Shown: piece after piece, positions 8,646 through 17,831 of the stretch | How the letters are laid out: each line of letters opens with the position of its first letter | How positions within the stretch are numbered: the stretch's first letter is position 1 | Program-made: the position numbers and the translations under genes | Origin: Tannerella sp. | GTDB taxonomy: Bacteria; Bacteroidota; Bacteroidia; Bacteroidales; Tannerellaceae | Direction: 5' to 3' | Length of the DNA stretch: 34,134 bases | Assembly (NCBI GenBank): GCA_031276675.1 | Contig: JAISMO010000066.1 | Location: 1-34,134 of the forward strand | Notes under the pieces: generated by a model | Told to the model about the DNA's origin: nothing | What the model saw: the letters and a program-made list of their open reading frames with translations, nothing else | The model's database searches: none

Positions 8646-9856
8646 CGGCTGATATTCGCAGTTTCATAATCCGGATATAGCAGATACTTCCTGCGCATGA
8701 CCCGGTAGCGTTCCAGGTCAGCTTGCCACGTGGCGCGTATGTCTTTTTCGGTATCTCCGGACAGAATCTGCATGCGTAACTCCCGGGTGCCGGCCAGCAA
8801 ATCAAACCAGTGGGCACGGGTAAAGAAACGTTTGCCGTTTTTGCCCAGACGGCTGTAAAAATCCAGAAGAAACTGCAACGTCAGTCCCCCCCGGAAAGGA
8901 TAGTCGCGCAAATCAACGCCGTAGCACATCCGCTCCCTGTACATGGGGTCGCTGTCGAGTCCGGCAATGGAGACAGGCGTATAGGTAAAATCTCCGGCTT
9001 CGGGATCCGGATAGCCCAGCGCCTGAAAGGGAAAATGCGTCCCGCGTCCCACGCTCACGCCCGTTCCCTCAAACAGGCACAGCGAGGGATACAGACGGAT
9101 GGCCTGTTCGTTCGGAAGATTGGGCGACGGCTTGACCGGCAGACGGTAAGGATCGCCGTGACGCCAGCGCTCCATCCGGATCACGGTGAGCGGACAGCAC
9201 CGCCCGTCCCGCAGCCAGCCTTCTCCGTTGATCATCATGGCCAGTTCGCCCACCGTCAGTCCATGCAGGATCGGCACGGGATGAATGCCGACAAATGACC
9301 GGTATCCCGGTTTCCGCACCGGACCGTCGACATAATCGTTCGGATTGGGACGATCCAGTACGACGAAGGCAATCCCCTGCTCGGCGCAGGCTTCCATGAG
9401 GTAATGCATCGTACTGATGTAGGTATAAAAACGCGCCCCGACATCCTGCATGTCGAAAACAATCACATCCAGACCGGCCAGCTGCTCCGCCGTCGGTTTG
9501 AAATGTTTGCCGTACAGCGAAATGACCGGTATCCCGGTCGGCATGTCAAGATGGTTTTTCACGCGGGCGCCGGCATCCTCCTCGCCCCGGAAACCGTGTT
9601 CGGGCACAAAGATTCGCTTCACCTTCACCCCCTGCGCCAGCAGTGTATCCAGCAGGTGGGTACGGGTCTGCACAAGCATGGAAGTGTGATTAACGGCCAG
9701 CCCCACCCGTTTCCCGTCAATCTCCGGGAGGAGAAGCTCCATGCGTTCCGCCCCGACAATCACCCCGTCGGTCGGCATCCGTGCCCCCGCTGTCCGTGAA
9801 AACAGCAGAAGCACAGGGATAAAAAATACGGAAATTATACGTAAGTTCATGTTCAT
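8642..9856 (-). CDS. DUF1343 / NamZ-like exo-beta-N-acetylmuramidase family protein
   Basis: VGLAVNHTSM...KVKRIFVPEHGFRG...GIPVISLYGKHFKPT...LDVIVFDMQDVGARFYTYISTM...VLDRPNP; signal peptide. Confidence 0.88.
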   Translation of the reverse strand: MNMNLRIISVFFIPVLLLFSRTAGARMPTDGVIVGAERMELLLPEIDGKRVGLAVNHTSMLVQTRTHLLDTLLAQGVKVKRIFVPEHGFRGEEDAGARVKNHLDMPTGIPVISLYGKHFKPTAEQLAGLDVIVFDMQDVGARFYTYISTMHYLMEACAEQGIAFVVLDRPNPNDYVDGPVRKPGYRSFVGIHPVPILHGLTVGELAMMINGEGWLRDGRCCPLTVIRMERWRHGDPYRLPVKPSPNLPNEQAIRLYPSLCLFEGTGVSVGRGTHFPFQALGYPDPEAGDFTYTPVSIAGLDSDPMYRERMCYGVDLRDYPFRGGLTLQFLLDFYSRLGKNGKRFFTRAHWFDLLAGTRELRMQILSGDTEKDIRATWQADLERYRVMRRKYLLYPDYETANISR

Positions 9857-10037
9857 TGCCTTGTTTCGAGGCGTAAATATACGGGAATTTTTTCATACGG
9901 GTCGGCGCTGGAGCATGGAGGCGCCGGTTGGCTGCCGCTCCTGATGTCCTCAGCCGGAGAGTCCGTTACAGCGTCTTTCATCCGGCCCTGTGTCGGGCGC
10001 CGGGCGTAAGTCCTGCCCGGACACAAGTCCCGTAACC

Positions 10038-10281
10038 CGGTAAAAGGTCATTTTACCCGGCGAATAAATATATTTTGCGGCGGATAAATATATTTCCTGG
10101 CGGTAAAATATATTTTACGGCGGATAAATATATTTCCTGACGGTAAAATATATTTTGTGGCGGATAAATATATTTCCTGGCGGTAAAATATATTTTGTGG
10201 CAGAATAAATATATTTCCTGGCGGTAAAATATATTTTACGGCGAATAAATATATTTCCTGGCGATAAAATATATTTTACGG
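10038..10281. repeat. AT-rich palindromic tandem array, 20-bp unit with 40-bp higher-order alternation
   Basis: Alternating units CGGATAAATATATTTCCTGG and CGGTAAAATATATTTTACGG, about 12 half-units; lies between rex and the namZ-like gene. Confidence 0.95.
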
Positions 10282-10391
10282 CGGGGTATTTCGGGATACG
10301 GAGAGATGTATTATCGAAGGCGTACAGGGGGTAAGAGGCCGAAATACAACCGCTTGCTTCAGGGAACCGCCGAACGTCACCGGAGGTGAGG

Positions 10392-11054
10392 TCAGGCCTC
10401 CGGTTGGGCCGTCAGCGAGTCCAGCCGGTTGAACATCACGGCCAGGTGGGCGTAGATGGACGTGTTCTGGACCACGACGTTCTCCGGCACGCGGATGCGG
10501 AAGGGTGTGAAGTTCCACAGGGCGCGGATGCCCTCCGCGAGGATGCATTCCGCCACCTTCTGCGCCTCTTCGACCGGGACGGTGATGATTCCGATCGTGG
10601 CGCCGTAGAGTTGCTGTTTTTCCCGGAAATCATTCATGTGGAACACCGGGATACCGGCGATGGTTGATCCGACCGTTTTCCTGCGGACGTCGAAACCGGC
10701 AACGATGTTCAACCCGTACTGCATCAGTCCCGAATCGCGCATCAGGGCGGCGCCCAGGCGTCCCACGCCGAAGAGCAGCGCCTTGTGCTGCGAGGTGAAT
10801 CCCAGGAAATCTTCCAGTATGCCGATCAGGGCGTTGATTTCGTAGCCGACCCGCGTCTTGCCCGAAAGGTTGACGTACGAAAGGTCTTTGGCCACCAGGC
10901 TGGCATCCACATTAATCTCCCGGGCGATCCGGGTCGACGAGACGAACGATTCGCCGTAGCCCTTCAGCAGCTTGACGTATGCAAGATACCAGGGCAACCG
11001 GCGGAGGGCAGGTTCCGGGACTTTTCCCGACAGTTTGGATTCTTCCCGTGCCAT
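10392..11054 (-). CDS. rex: Redox-sensing transcriptional repressor Rex
   Basis: N-terminal winged helix (REINVDASLVAKDLSYVNLSGKTRVGYE), Rossmann motif GVGRLGAALM, domain-swap C-terminus. Confidence 0.93.
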   Translation of the reverse strand: MAREESKLSGKVPEPALRRLPWYLAYVKLLKGYGESFVSSTRIAREINVDASLVAKDLSYVNLSGKTRVGYEINALIGILEDFLGFTSQHKALLFGVGRLGAALMRDSGLMQYGLNIVAGFDVRRKTVGSTIAGIPVFHMNDFREKQQLYGATIGIITVPVEEAQKVAECILAEGIRALWNFTPFRIRVPENVVVQNTSIYAHLAVMFNRLDSLTAQPEA

Positions 11055-11061
11055 GCGAGGT

Positions 11062-12240
11062 TCACTGCTTGTTTTCCAGATGATTTTTCAGGGGATTCGA
11101 ATACATCTCCAGCATCCGGGTGCGAAGGAAGGTTTCGTCTCTGTCGGGGATGACGATCTTGTCCAGCTGCTGCCGGAGGTAGGTCTCGAAGATGTTTTTG
11201 TCTCGCCGGTCGTAGTTTGCCCGGAAGCGCAGGGTATGGTACAGCATGTCGTAGGCCACGTAGTTGCAGGGATAGAAACGGTAGTGGGCATAAATTTCCC
11301 GGTCGATGACCGAGGCGATGGCCGAATAGAGTTCGTTTTTTTCCATTTTCCCGTTCAGGGCTTTCAGGGCCGGATTGACCGGCGAGGCAATGGTGAAATG
11401 CACGCGGCCCTTGTTTTGCAGAATACCCGTTTCCATGTTCAGCAGGTCGTCGCGCTTGCTTTTGACATAGTCGGGACGGTCGCGTTTGAGTTGAAACTCC
11501 TGTGCCTTGAGGTAATCGCAGGGGTCAAATTCGTAGGAAATGGCAACCGGAACGATGTTCAGCGCCGTCAGGTTGGTCAGGATGTCTTCCGTGCCGCCCA
11601 TGTTGAGCATCTTCAGGACGGCATTCTGGGTGAAGTCGTTCGAATCCTTGGCGCGCCCTTCGCGCTGTGCAATCCATACGGATTCCTTTGTATGCCGGAG
11701 GGTGTGATGGATGTAGGACGAGAGCGTGCGGCTGGTTTCCAGCATCCGGCGTACGGGGACGTCGCGCTTGACGATGAAACTGTTGTTGATGCGCACAAGC
11801 AGCTTGATCCAGGGATGTATCAGGAGATTGTCGCCGATGGCCACTTGCGTCAGTCCGTGTCCGATGTCGTAGAGCAGGACGTTCAGGAAGGCGGCGTCCA
11901 GCACGATGTCGCGATGGTTTGAGATAAACGTGCAGGGTGTTTTTTCCGGCAGGCGGCTCCGCCCGGAGATGGTCAGCGAGAAGGTGGTGTGCCGGGCAAT
12001 CGTCATCACGGCGTCGTAACTGAAAGTGGACTTGAATTCCTCTTTCGTCCTGCATTGGCGCATACGCCGGGTAAAAGCCTCCCAGTCCACATTCGGCAGG
12101 ATGTAATTCACTGCGTTGCGAAATCCGGGAGCGGCAATCAGTTCGTCAATGGCGGCGCTTACTTCGTCGTCATTCAGCGGACGAATGTCATCGAAATCAC
12201 GGGAGGGTGTTATCTTTTCCATCGGGTTATCCATTTTCAA
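11062..12240 (-). CDS. 1-acyl-sn-glycerol-3-phosphate acyltransferase family protein
   Basis: FISNHRDIVLDAAFLNVLL (HxxxxD-like, NHRDIVLD), IAQREGRAKDSND motif, lipid acyltransferase architecture. Confidence 0.8.
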   Translation of the reverse strand: MKMDNPMEKITPSRDFDDIRPLNDDEVSAAIDELIAAPGFRNAVNYILPNVDWEAFTRRMRQCRTKEEFKSTFSYDAVMTIARHTTFSLTISGRSRLPEKTPCTFISNHRDIVLDAAFLNVLLYDIGHGLTQVAIGDNLLIHPWIKLLVRINNSFIVKRDVPVRRMLETSRTLSSYIHHTLRHTKESVWIAQREGRAKDSNDFTQNAVLKMLNMGGTEDILTNLTALNIVPVAISYEFDPCDYLKAQEFQLKRDRPDYVKSKRDDLLNMETGILQNKGRVHFTIASPVNPALKALNGKMEKNELYSAIASVIDREIYAHYRFYPCNYVAYDMLYHTLRFRANYDRRDKNIFETYLRQQLDKIVIPDRDETFLRTRMLEMYSNPLKNHLENKQ

Positions 12241-13249
12241 TGATGTCGGTTAATACGTTCCGCAGGTTTGAACCGGCAGCCCGTATCTGTTGGGGGATGA
12301 AGCTGGTGGCGGTCATGCCCGGGGTTGTATTTACTTCCAGCACGACGGGATGTCCGCCGGGTGCAAGGATGTAGTCAACCCGGATAAGGCCTCTGGCTCC
12401 GATCAGTTTGTAGATGTTCTTCGTTTCCTGCTGAATCCGTCCGGTGAGTTCGGCGGACAGGCGCGCCGGCGTAATCTCCTCCGATTCGCCGTTGTATTTG
12501 GCTCCGTAATCGAAAAACTCATTGGCCGGAATCACTTCCGTCAGGGGCAGCGCAATAAGGTTTCCCCTTGCGCTGTAGCAGCCGCAGGTCACTTCCACGC
12601 CCGGAATAAAGCGTTCGATGATGACTTCGTCGTCTTCGGCGAAGGCCTTCCCGATGGCCGGCTGCAACTGTTCGGCATCCTTTACCTTGGAGATGCCGAA
12701 ACTGCTGCCGCTGCTGTTCGGCTTGACAAAGACGGGCAGTCCCAGGCTGGCAACGATTGCGTCCGCGGCGAGGCTTTCTCCCCGCCGCAGGCGAATCGCA
12801 GCGGCAACGGAAATCCCCTGGCTTTCCAGGAAGCGGTTGCAGACATATTTATTAAAGGTAAGGGCGCAGGCCAGTATGCCGCACGACGAACAGGGTATCC
12901 GGAGCATGTCGAGATAGCCTTGCAGCCGTCCGTCTTCGCCCGGGCTGCCGTGCACCGTGATATAGGCATAGTCAATGGATATGACGTCGCCGCCGCACGA
13001 AAAACTGAAATCGTTTTTGTTGACGGGCACCGTCCGGCCGTCTGGCAATCTGGCCGTCCATGCGTCCTTTTCCAGCACGATTCCGTATACATTGTACCGT
13101 TCCGGGTCAATGGCCGCAGACACGGTTTCGGCGCTCCGCAGGGAGACTTCATATTCGGAGGAATAGCCTCCGGCAACAACTGCTATATTTTTTTTCATGA
13201 TTCCTTCTTTTTTCATGATTCCTTGTTGGTTGAAACATACTGATGCCAC
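12227..13249 (-). CDS. ddl: D-alanine--D-alanine ligase
   Basis: IAVVAGGYSSEYEVSLRSAETV, VHGSPGEDGRLQGYLDML, VFVKPNSSGSSFGISKV, VLEVNTTPGMTATSFIPQQ. Likely start 13195-13197 or the duplicated start 18 bp upstream. Confidence 0.96.
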   Translation of the reverse strand: MASVCFNQQGIMKKEGIMKKNIAVVAGGYSSEYEVSLRSAETVSAAIDPERYNVYGIVLEKDAWTARLPDGRTVPVNKNDFSFSCGGDVISIDYAYITVHGSPGEDGRLQGYLDMLRIPCSSCGILACALTFNKYVCNRFLESQGISVAAAIRLRRGESLAADAIVASLGLPVFVKPNSSGSSFGISKVKDAEQLQPAIGKAFAEDDEVIIERFIPGVEVTCGCYSARGNLIALPLTEVIPANEFFDYGAKYNGESEEITPARLSAELTGRIQQETKNIYKLIGARGLIRVDYILAPGGHPVVLEVNTTPGMTATSFIPQQIRAAGSNLRNVLTDIIENG

Positions 13250-14319
13250 TGGTCAATCAACTGCTGCATGTCGTCCGGCAGTTCCGATTCGAAAAACAGT
13301 TCTCTGCCGGTGGTCGGATGTACGAATCCGAGCGTCCGGGCATGCAATGCCTGCCGGGGACAGATATCAAAACAGCGCTGTACGAACTGCCTGTATTTGG
13401 AAAAGGGCTGTCCCTTCAGAATCCGGTTGCCTCCATAGCGGGCATCATTGAACACGGGATGGCCGATATGCTTCATATGTACCCGGATTTGATGCGTCCG
13501 ACCGGTTTCCAGCCGACATTCGACCAGCGTCACATAGCCCAGTCGCTGTCGGGTTTGGTAATGCGTGACGGCCGGTTTGCCCTGTTCGCCGTCGGGGAAG
13601 ACGGCCATCTGCAACCGGTCATGCGGGTCGCGTCCGATGTTTCCGTCAATACGTCCGCAGTCCTCCTTGAGGATTCCCCATACCATCGCCATGTAGCGGC
13701 GCAGGGTTGTTTTGCGGAAAAATTGCAGGCCGAGACCGGTTTTGGCTTCCGGTCGTTTGGCGATGACCAGCAGTCCGGAGGTGTCCTTGTCGATGCGGTG
13801 TACCAGCCCGACGGCCGGATCGGCGGGATCGAACTGCGGGTCTTCACGCAGGTAGCCGGCCAGCGCATTGACCAGCGTACCGGTATAGTTTCCGTGTCCG
13901 GGATGGACGACCAGTCCGGGCGGTTTGTTCACCACCAGCAAATCGTCGTCTTCATATACAACGTCCAGCGGAATATCTTCAGGCAGGATTTCCGTTTCAT
14001 AACGCGGATGCGACATCACAATGGATACCCTGTCCAGCGGCTTGATCCGGTAGTTGCTTTTCACCGGTTTCCCGTTCACCAGGATACAGTTGGCTTCGGC
14101 CGCCATCTGAATACGGTTCCGGCTGATGTTCATCATGCGGTCTGTCAGAAACTTGTCAATGCGCAGCAAAGACTGTTTCCGGTCGGCGACATAACAGAAA
14201 TGCTCGTAGCAGTGCGGCGCGAGGTCTGCCGTCTCGTCTTCCGGCTGTTCATCGAGCAGGAGATCGTCTTCAACCGGATCGTCTTCCCGTGTTATCCATT
14301 CATTCATTGCATCCGTCAT
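13213..14319 (-). CDS. RluA/RluD-family pseudouridine synthase
   Basis: S4 domain; VVNKPPGLVVHPGHGNYTGTLVNAL; GLVHRIDKDTSGLLVIAK; ETGRTHQIRVHMKHIGHPV. Confidence 0.95.
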   Translation of the reverse strand: MTDAMNEWITREDDPVEDDLLLDEQPEDETADLAPHCYEHFCYVADRKQSLLRIDKFLTDRMMNISRNRIQMAAEANCILVNGKPVKSNYRIKPLDRVSIVMSHPRYETEILPEDIPLDVVYEDDDLLVVNKPPGLVVHPGHGNYTGTLVNALAGYLREDPQFDPADPAVGLVHRIDKDTSGLLVIAKRPEAKTGLGLQFFRKTTLRRYMAMVWGILKEDCGRIDGNIGRDPHDRLQMAVFPDGEQGKPAVTHYQTRQRLGYVTLVECRLETGRTHQIRVHMKHIGHPVFNDARYGGNRILKGQPFSKYRQFVQRCFDICPRQALHARTLGFVHPTTGRELFFESELPDDMQQLIDQWHQYVSTNKES

Positions 14320-14325
14320 TGGGTT

Positions 14326-14949
14326 TCAGCGCTGATTTTCGCCGGTCCGGCTGCCTGCCGTACCTGATTCGGATTCGCCGGAAGCATCCCTTCCTCCGTC
14401 ACTGACTTTCAGTACAAGCGTGGAGGTGAGCGGCACCCTTTCGCCGGGCTGCAACTCTTTTCCGTCCGATTCGACTGCTATGGCCAGGTCGCGATAGGTT
14501 CCCGGCACATAACGTATTTCGACGGACGAAAATCCCTGCGCCTGCATAAGGGCGTGAGCCTGCCGGAAAGACAGGTCGGCCACGTCCGGAATGGCGGCTT
14601 TTTCCACATCGGTTGCATTAAGCGTAAGGGCCACGATACGCCCTTCCTTCACTTTGGATCCGGCAACGGGATATACATCTACGATGGCTCCGGGAGATAC
14701 TTCTCTCGAATAAATCGAATCGACCACGCTGTAACGCAGCCCGTTGTTCTTGAAAAAGAGGGAGGCTTCCCTGATCTGCATGCCTTTGACATCAGGAATA
14801 ACTACCGCTTTGTTATGGCGCGTATAGACGTTCAATCCTTTCAGCACCAAAAAGAGCAGCAGGCCTGCGACAAACAGGGCCGCGATCAGGTGAGCGGCGA
14901 GGGGCATACTTATCCACTGTTCCAGTATATTCTTTCTATTCCGTTGCAT
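14326..14949 (-). CDS. PASTA domain-containing membrane protein (no kinase domain)
   Basis: N-terminal TM helix, then repeats such as VVIPDVKGMQIREASLFFKNNGLRYSVVDS...GAIVDVYPVAGSKVKEGR. Confidence 0.9.
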   Translation of the reverse strand: MQRNRKNILEQWISMPLAAHLIAALFVAGLLLFLVLKGLNVYTRHNKAVVIPDVKGMQIREASLFFKNNGLRYSVVDSIYSREVSPGAIVDVYPVAGSKVKEGRIVALTLNATDVEKAAIPDVADLSFRQAHALMQAQGFSSVEIRYVPGTYRDLAIAVESDGKELQPGERVPLTSTLVLKVSDGGRDASGESESGTAGSRTGENQR

Positions 14950-15077
14950 ACAAGGGGCAAAAATAAGAAAATATCAATGGCTTGGGGTATAAAAAAAGTA
15001 AAAACTCTCGGGACAAGAATTTTTACCTTCCGCAAATGTTAATTCTGTGATGCCGTAAGCGGCTGTTTCTCTACTGA

Positions 15078-15230
15078 TTATTTCGGGTATTCGTCGGATA
15101 CCGTCAGTTTGGCTCTTCCTTTGGCCCGACGTGATGCAAGTACTCTGCGGCCATTGGCCGTAGACATTCTCAGACGGAACCCGTGCTTGTTTTTTCGCTT
15201 GCGGTTCGAGGGTTGAAATGTTCTTTTCAT
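15078..15230 (-). CDS. rpmH: 50S ribosomal protein L34 (missed by the ORF track)
   Basis: Translates as [50 protein letters not shown]. Confidence 0.98.
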   Translation of the reverse strand: MKRTFQPSNRKRKNKHGFRLRMSTANGRRVLASRRAKGRAKLTVSDEYPK

Positions 15231-15277
15231 CGTTATTGCTTGTTTATAATTATCCAGTTATTTGTTGAATCGGGGGG

Positions 15278-15285
15278 CAAAGATA
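15278..15285 (-). promoter_or_regulatory. Bacteroidota -7 box for rpmH
   Basis: Reverse-strand TATCTTTG, 48 nt upstream of the rpmH ATG. Confidence 0.6.
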
Positions 15286-15568
15286 GATTTTATTTCCTTT
15301 ACAGACAAATTTTTTTCCGGGATGAGGTGCTGTTCAGATGCCGGAACGGCTGATGATCTTTTTCGACTGAAATGTTCGCAATCGGATTCGATTATCAAAA
15401 TTTCCGACTGAAATGGATATTTTGGGATTGTCAGAATAGGGGAGATTTTAATTCAAATGCCGTCCCCGGTGGCCAGTGCTGTCATTCCTGATCCGTTATT
15501 TCCCAACGCCGGAAACGACCGGAGCAGTTGCATAACCGAACACAGGGTTTTACTGGCAATCCGGCATG

Positions 15569-16201
15569 TCACATCGCAGGAACAGTCGGTCTGTTACGAA
15601 GTCCGAACTCGCATCCGCAATACGTCTGGTTATAAAATCCATATTGTTTGATCAGCGCATGACGCCGTTCGCTCAGTCCGCCCCTGCGCCAGTTCTGTTC
15701 CGGGAAAACGAGGCCGGAGAAGGATGCCGCAGCTTCGCGACCGGCCCGGTTGATCTGGTGCAAGTCTTTCCATCTCGAGGAAGCCAGTGTGGAGGCAAAT
15801 ACCGTAAAACCATGTGCATGGGCATACTGTGCTGCCGCGGAGAGGCGCATCCTGAAACAGGCCATGCATCGGGCGCCCCGTTCCGGCTCCTGCTCCAGCC
15901 CGTGCATCTGCCCGAGCCACGCCGCATGGTCGTAATCACCCTCCGCAAAAGGCAATCCTAACGATTCGGCATGACGCTTGCTTTCGGCTTTTCGCCGTTC
16001 GTATTCCGCCTGCGGAAAGATGTTCGGATTGAAATAGAATATGGTTGGCTGCACGCCGTTTGCCAGCATGGATTCGACGACAGCGCCCGAACACGGGGCG
16101 CAACAGGCATGAAGCAATACCTCCCCCGCACCTTTCGGGACAACCGGCAGAAACTGCGACGCAGGATTTTTCTCCCACGCGAATGCACGCATGATTTCCA
16201 T
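15569..16201 (-). CDS. queH: Epoxyqueuosine reductase QueH family
   Basis: HACCAPCSGAVVESM, RCMACFRMRL, TLASSRWKDLHQIN, YNQTYCGCEFGL. Confidence 0.88.
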   Translation of the reverse strand: MEIMRAFAWEKNPASQFLPVVPKGAGEVLLHACCAPCSGAVVESMLANGVQPTIFYFNPNIFPQAEYERRKAESKRHAESLGLPFAEGDYDHAAWLGQMHGLEQEPERGARCMACFRMRLSAAAQYAHAHGFTVFASTLASSRWKDLHQINRAGREAAASFSGLVFPEQNWRRGGLSERRHALIKQYGFYNQTYCGCEFGLRNRPTVPAM

Positions 16202-17128
16202 TTAATTTCGGGACAGTTTCTCCGCAAAATCAGTTGAGATGTAATTGGCATAGCTTTGACAGACATCGGCCGAAAAATCCATGCCGCAACGGATGATCTT
16301 CTTCCACGTCTCCGCATCGAGCGTCGGCAAGTCACGGTGTCCGACTCCCTGTTTGACAAGTCCGTAAATGACTCCCGCATTGAAATTGTCGCCCGCTCCG
16401 ACGGCGCTGACCGGCGTGACGGCAGGAACATCCAAATGAAGACGGAATTTTTCGGTGAAAAGATGAACCCCGTTCGTTCCATGCGTTGTAATCAGAGTTT
16501 TGCAATAGTAATGAACTTCGTCGCTATACACCGCATCCATGTTGGTCCGGCCATACAGATTCAAAAAATCCTCCTCCGAGCCTCTGACCACATCGGCATA
16601 TTCATAATTGTCCATCACCGTTGAACGGACATGGATCGCTTTATGCGAGTGCATCTTTCGGAAATTCGGATCGTAATAAACAATGGCCTTCCGTTTGCGG
16701 ACGTATTCCAGCAGTTCGACGATCCACGGACGAATCAGCGGATCCAGCGCATAAAACGAACCGAAAACGAAAATGTCATCTTCCTCGACCGGAGGAAAGC
16801 CCCTGTCCGGCCGTCGATCGGGATAACCGGTGTAGAAAAGCGGTTCGGCATCGTTCCGTTCATTTGGAAAGGCCAGCGAAACAGACGTTTTTCCCTCCGG
16901 ATAAACGTCCATGTAGTCGGTTGTCATCCCGTTTTCACGCATAAACCGGCATACCATTTCCCCCACGCGGTCATTTCCCAGTTCGCCAACAAAGATGACG
17001 GGCACGCCCAAGCGGCTCAACGACACCATCCCGTTGAACACCGAACCTCCGGGAAGGGCCACATGCGGTTGATCGCCCCGGAAAATGATGTCCAGCATCG
17101 TTTCTCCCACTCCAATTACTTTTCTCAT
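16202..17128 (-). CDS. PfkB-family carbohydrate kinase
   Basis: MRKVIGVGETMLDIIFRGDQPHVALPGGSVFNG...TPVSAVGAGDNFNAGVIYGL. Confidence 0.9.
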   Translation of the reverse strand: MRKVIGVGETMLDIIFRGDQPHVALPGGSVFNGMVSLSRLGVPVIFVGELGNDRVGEMVCRFMRENGMTTDYMDVYPEGKTSVSLAFPNERNDAEPLFYTGYPDRRPDRGFPPVEEDDIFVFGSFYALDPLIRPWIVELLEYVRKRKAIVYYDPNFRKMHSHKAIHVRSTVMDNYEYADVVRGSEEDFLNLYGRTNMDAVYSDEVHYYCKTLITTHGTNGVHLFTEKFRLHLDVPAVTPVSAVGAGDNFNAGVIYGLVKQGVGHRDLPTLDAETWKKIIRCGMDFSADVCQSYANYISTDFAEKLSRN

Positions 17129-17132
17129 ACGA

Positions 17133-17750
17133 TCAGGTATTTTTGTTTTTACACTGTTGACGGCTTTTCGCACCCAGATAGCCGCCGTGGTGACGCCGGG
17201 CATAGTCGGCGCTGGTAAATCCGATCTTCTGCATGACGCTGACGACCAGCATGTCGCCGATAACGGTCATTACCGTCGTAGAGGTCGTCGGGGTCAATCC
17301 CAGTGGACATACCTCCCGGGGCGCGCCGGTAGACAGACACACGGCGGCTTCTCCGGCCAGCGGGCTGTCGGGATCGGACGTGATGACGATAAACGGGATG
17401 CCGTCTACCAGTTCGCGTGTCAATTGAACCAGTTCGAGCAGTTCACGTGTTTTTCCCGAATTGGAAATCAGCAACATCAGATCATGCTTGCGCACAATAC
17501 CCAGATCGCCGTGCTGCGCTTCGCTCGGATGCAGGAAATAGGCCGGCGTGCCGGTCGAACTGAAAGTGGTTGCAATATTCATTGCAATCTGACCTGCTTT
17601 CCCCATGCCGCTGATGATCAGCGTTCCTCCCAAACGGTGGACGTGTTCGACAATCAGTGCTGTGGCAGTGCTGTATGCTGCGTCAATCGGGATATGGCGG
17701 ACCGCTTCGGCCTCCTGTTCCAAAATGGATTTGATACTTATTTCATTCAT
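17133..17750 (-). CDS. SIS-domain sugar isomerase, KpsF/GutQ family (no CBS domains)
   Basis: GTLIISGMGKAGQIAMNIATTFSSTGTPAYFLHPSEAQHGDLGIV...LISNSGKTRELLEL; ends before any CBS pair. Confidence 0.88.
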   Translation of the reverse strand: MNEISIKSILEQEAEAVRHIPIDAAYSTATALIVEHVHRLGGTLIISGMGKAGQIAMNIATTFSSTGTPAYFLHPSEAQHGDLGIVRKHDLMLLISNSGKTRELLELVQLTRELVDGIPFIVITSDPDSPLAGEAAVCLSTGAPREVCPLGLTPTTSTTVMTVIGDMLVVSVMQKIGFTSADYARRHHGGYLGAKSRQQCKNKNT

Positions 17751-17755
17751 GTATG

Positions 17756-17763
17756 CAAATGTA
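17756..17763 (-). promoter_or_regulatory. -7-like box very close to the SIS gene start
   Basis: Reverse-strand TACATTTG ending 5 nt before the ATG (17748-17750). Confidence 0.35.
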
Positions 17764-17795
17764 GGAGATTATTTTTTATCCCGTCTCAAACAACG

Positions 17796-17803
17796 TATAT
17801 TTG
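17796..17803 (+). promoter_or_regulatory. Bacteroidota -7 box for the TlpA-like gene
   Basis: TATATTTG 28 nt upstream of ATG 17832. Confidence 0.55.
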
Positions 17804-17831
17804 CAGCATAAAACAGTAAATTTTTCTTTGT

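Noticed and set aside
10038-10281. CRISPR array or iteron origin
   Set aside because: No spacers, unit only 20 bp, and no initiator gene or DnaA-box cluster recognised next to it.
15370-15415. Direct repeat TTCGACTGAAATG / TCCGACTGAAATG
   Set aside because: Only two short copies; not distinguishable from chance.
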